Shown here in pieces: positions 7,279 to 7,808 of a stretch of 7,808 nt of DNA. A program made the translations under genes and the position numbers. Position 1 is the first letter of the stretch, and the number at the start of each line of letters is the position of its first letter. The notes below the pieces were generated by a model. The model ran no database searches and was not told the DNA's origin. It saw only the letters and a list, made by a program, of their open reading frames with translations. The stretch is from NCBI GenBank assembly GCA_002431345.1, contig DJEN01000009.1, forward strand, positions 1-7,808, given 5' to 3'. Source of the DNA: Megasphaera sp. UBA5897. Its GTDB lineage: Bacteria; Bacillota; Negativicutes; Veillonellales; Megasphaeraceae.

Positions 7279-7308
7279 AAAAGGTTTGGATCTTCATCCA
7301 AACCTTTT
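7277..7308 (-). terminator. Rho-independent terminator of the tRNA operon
   Basis: A perfect 13-bp stem (arms 7296-7308 and 7279-7291) closes a 4-base loop (7292-7295). On the minus strand it runs into six T (7277-7282), the inner four of which also pair. It sits 65 bases after the tRNA-Leu CCA end and just before the scpA promoter, so it separates the tRNA transcript from the protein operon. Confidence 0.9.
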
Positions 7309-7373
7309 GATCATTTGCAAGGGACTCATGCCCATATAACTGGCACGGTGCTCACAGCAATGTATTGTTGAAT
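7309..7373 (-). other. Probable 3' trailer of the tRNA transcript
   Basis: These 65 bases between tRNA-Leu and the terminator hold no tRNA and no credible gene. I see only short chance inverted repeats. The simplest reading is an untranslated trailer removed during tRNA maturation. Confidence 0.5.
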
Positions 7374-7462
7374 TGGTGCCGGGGACCGGAATCGAACCGG
7401 TACGGTTATTTCTAACCGACGGATTTTAAGTCCGTTGCGTCTGCCAGTTCCGCCACCTCGGC
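7374..7462 (-). tRNA. tRNA-Leu (anticodon UAA)
   Basis: The minus strand folds into a class II tRNA of 89 bases including an encoded CCA (7374-7376). The anticodon stem ACGGA/TCCGT holds loop CTTAAAA with anticodon TAA, read at UUA and UUG codons. The long variable arm (GGTTA...TAACC) is typical of tRNA-Leu, and the T arm is ACCGG-TTCGATT-CCGGT. The acceptor stem GCCGAGG/CCCCGGC has one mismatch, A5 against C68. It is the last tRNA of the array. Confidence 0.96.
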
Positions 7463-7478
7463 ATGACGAAAAAAAATA

Positions 7479-7552
7479 TGGAGGCGGCACCCAGAATCGA
7501 ACTGGGGATGAAGGTTTTGCAGACCTCTGCCTTACCGCTTGGCTATGCCGCC
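7479..7552 (-). tRNA. tRNA-Cys (anticodon GCA)
   Basis: A 74-base cloverleaf with encoded CCA (7479-7481) and the U73 discriminator expected for tRNA-Cys. The acceptor stem GGCGGCA/TGCCGCC is perfect. The anticodon stem GAGGT/ACCTT holds loop CTGCAAA with anticodon GCA, and the T arm is CCCAG-TTCGATT-CTGGG. It lies 7 bases after tRNA-Gly and 16 bases before tRNA-Leu; that spacer contains eight T in a row. Confidence 0.97.
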
Positions 7553-7559
7553 ATAAATA

Positions 7560-7634
7560 TGGAGCGGAAAACGAGACTCGAACTCGCGACCCCCACCTTG
7601 GCAAGGTGATGCTCTACCACTGAGCTACTTCCGC
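7560..7634 (-). tRNA. tRNA-Gly (anticodon GCC)
   Basis: A 75-base cloverleaf with encoded CCA (7560-7562). Acceptor stem GCGGAAG/TTTCCGC has one G-T pair. The anticodon loop TTGCCAA gives anticodon GCC (codons GGC and GGU), and the T arm is GCGAG-TTCGAGT-CTCGT. It lies 7 bases from each neighbouring tRNA. Confidence 0.97.
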
Positions 7635-7641
7635 ATGATTG

Positions 7642-7717
7642 TGGTGCTCAGGGACGGAATTGAACCGCCGACACGGGGATTTTCAGTCCCCTGCTCTACC
7701 GACTGAGCTACCTGAGC
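7642..7717 (-). tRNA. tRNA-Phe (anticodon GAA)
   Basis: A 76-base cloverleaf with encoded CCA (7642-7644) and A73. Acceptor stem GCTCAGG/CCTGAGC is perfect. The anticodon stem GGGGA/TCCCC holds loop CTGAAAA with anticodon GAA, and the T loop is TTCAATT. Confidence 0.97.
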
Positions 7718-7722
7718 AAATA

Positions 7723-7799
7723 TGGCGACCTCGATCGGATTTGAACCGACGATCTTCGCCGTGACAGGGCGACATGTTAAACCGCTACACCACGAGGCC
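7723..7799 (-). tRNA. tRNA-Asp (anticodon GUC)
   Basis: A 77-base cloverleaf with encoded CCA (7723-7725) and the G73 discriminator required by AspRS. Acceptor stem GGCCTCG/CGAGGTC has one G-T pair. The anticodon stem TCGCC/GGCGA holds loop CTGTCAC with anticodon GTC. It is the first tRNA visible; only 9 bases remain upstream, so the array promoter and perhaps more tRNAs lie outside the window. Confidence 0.97.
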
Positions 7800-7808
7800 A
7801 TTCATATT

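Noticed and set aside
7232..7297. N-terminal extension of ScpA to the ATG at 7297
   Set aside because: The extra codons run through the terminator hairpin and the promoter, and do not match the family N-terminus.
7293..7335. A 13-codon minus-strand frame (MGMSPLQMIKRFG) that ends inside the terminator loop, like a leader peptide
   Set aside because: There is no ribosome-binding site, no run of a regulatory amino acid and no competing hairpin; it lies in the trailer of a tRNA transcript.
7326..7604. A 92-codon minus-strand frame covering the tRNA-Leu, tRNA-Cys and most of tRNA-Gly genes
   Set aside because: It is a translation of well-folded tRNA genes, with no ribosome-binding site and an Arg/Ser-rich composition typical of such artefacts.
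7435..7623. A 62-codon plus-strand frame across the tRNA-Leu/Cys/Gly region
   Set aside because: It is antisense to the tRNAs; the ETRTRDPHLGK-like peptide is a familiar false gene over tRNA-Gly.
1..7808. Search by eye for mobile elements, CRISPR-like repeats, toxin-antitoxin or defence genes
   Set aside because: All sizeable frames on the coding strand belong to recognised housekeeping families, and I see no direct repeats or foreign genes. The window looks like ordinary core chromosome.

Overview
The window carries a compact block of bacterial housekeeping genes, all read from the minus strand. It looks like Bacillota, most probably a Negativicutes-type anaerobe. The grounds for this are the fused IspH-ribosomal S1 gene, the order scpA-scpB-rluB-flavoprotein-cmk-plsC-ispH/rpsA-der, and tRNA genes with encoded CCA ends. 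The class-level assignment is inference; nothing here fixes genus or species.

Layout in the direction of transcription (right to left). Positions 7799 to 7374 hold five closely packed tRNA genes: Asp(GUC), Phe(GAA), Gly(GCC), Cys(GCA) and Leu(UAA). The stretch 7309-7373 looks like an untranslated 3' trailer. A 13-bp hairpin with a T tract (7277-7308) ends that unit. A sigma-A-type promoter (7250-7278) whose -35 box sits against the T tract then starts the scpA operon. The operon runs without real gaps: scpA (6512-7231), scpB (5911-6543), rluB (5223-5939), an HI0933/YhiN-family flavoprotein (3957-5210), cmk (3298-3969), plsC (2687-3301) and an ispH-rpsA fusion (705-2690). Most neighbours overlap by 4 to 32 bases; the only gap is about 12 bases, between rluB and the flavoprotein gene. 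A strong terminator (657-696) follows ispH-rpsA. The gene for the double GTPase Der begins only 27 bases after it and runs off the left edge of the window.

The products work in chromosome organisation (ScpA/ScpB with SMC), 23S rRNA pseudouridylation (RluB), pyrimidine nucleotide supply (Cmk), phospholipid synthesis (PlsC), isoprenoid precursor synthesis (IspH), mRNA binding at the ribosome (S1) and 50S assembly (Der). This is a growth-linked set. The flavoprotein is the one member without a firmly known role.

I see no mobile element, CRISPR array, phage gene, toxin-antitoxin pair or obviously new system. The points most worth a second look are a perfect AGGAGG inside the IspH-S1 junction that could let free S1 be made, the terminator placed just before der, the near-leaderless scpA transcript start, and an A-C mismatch in the tRNA-Leu acceptor stem.
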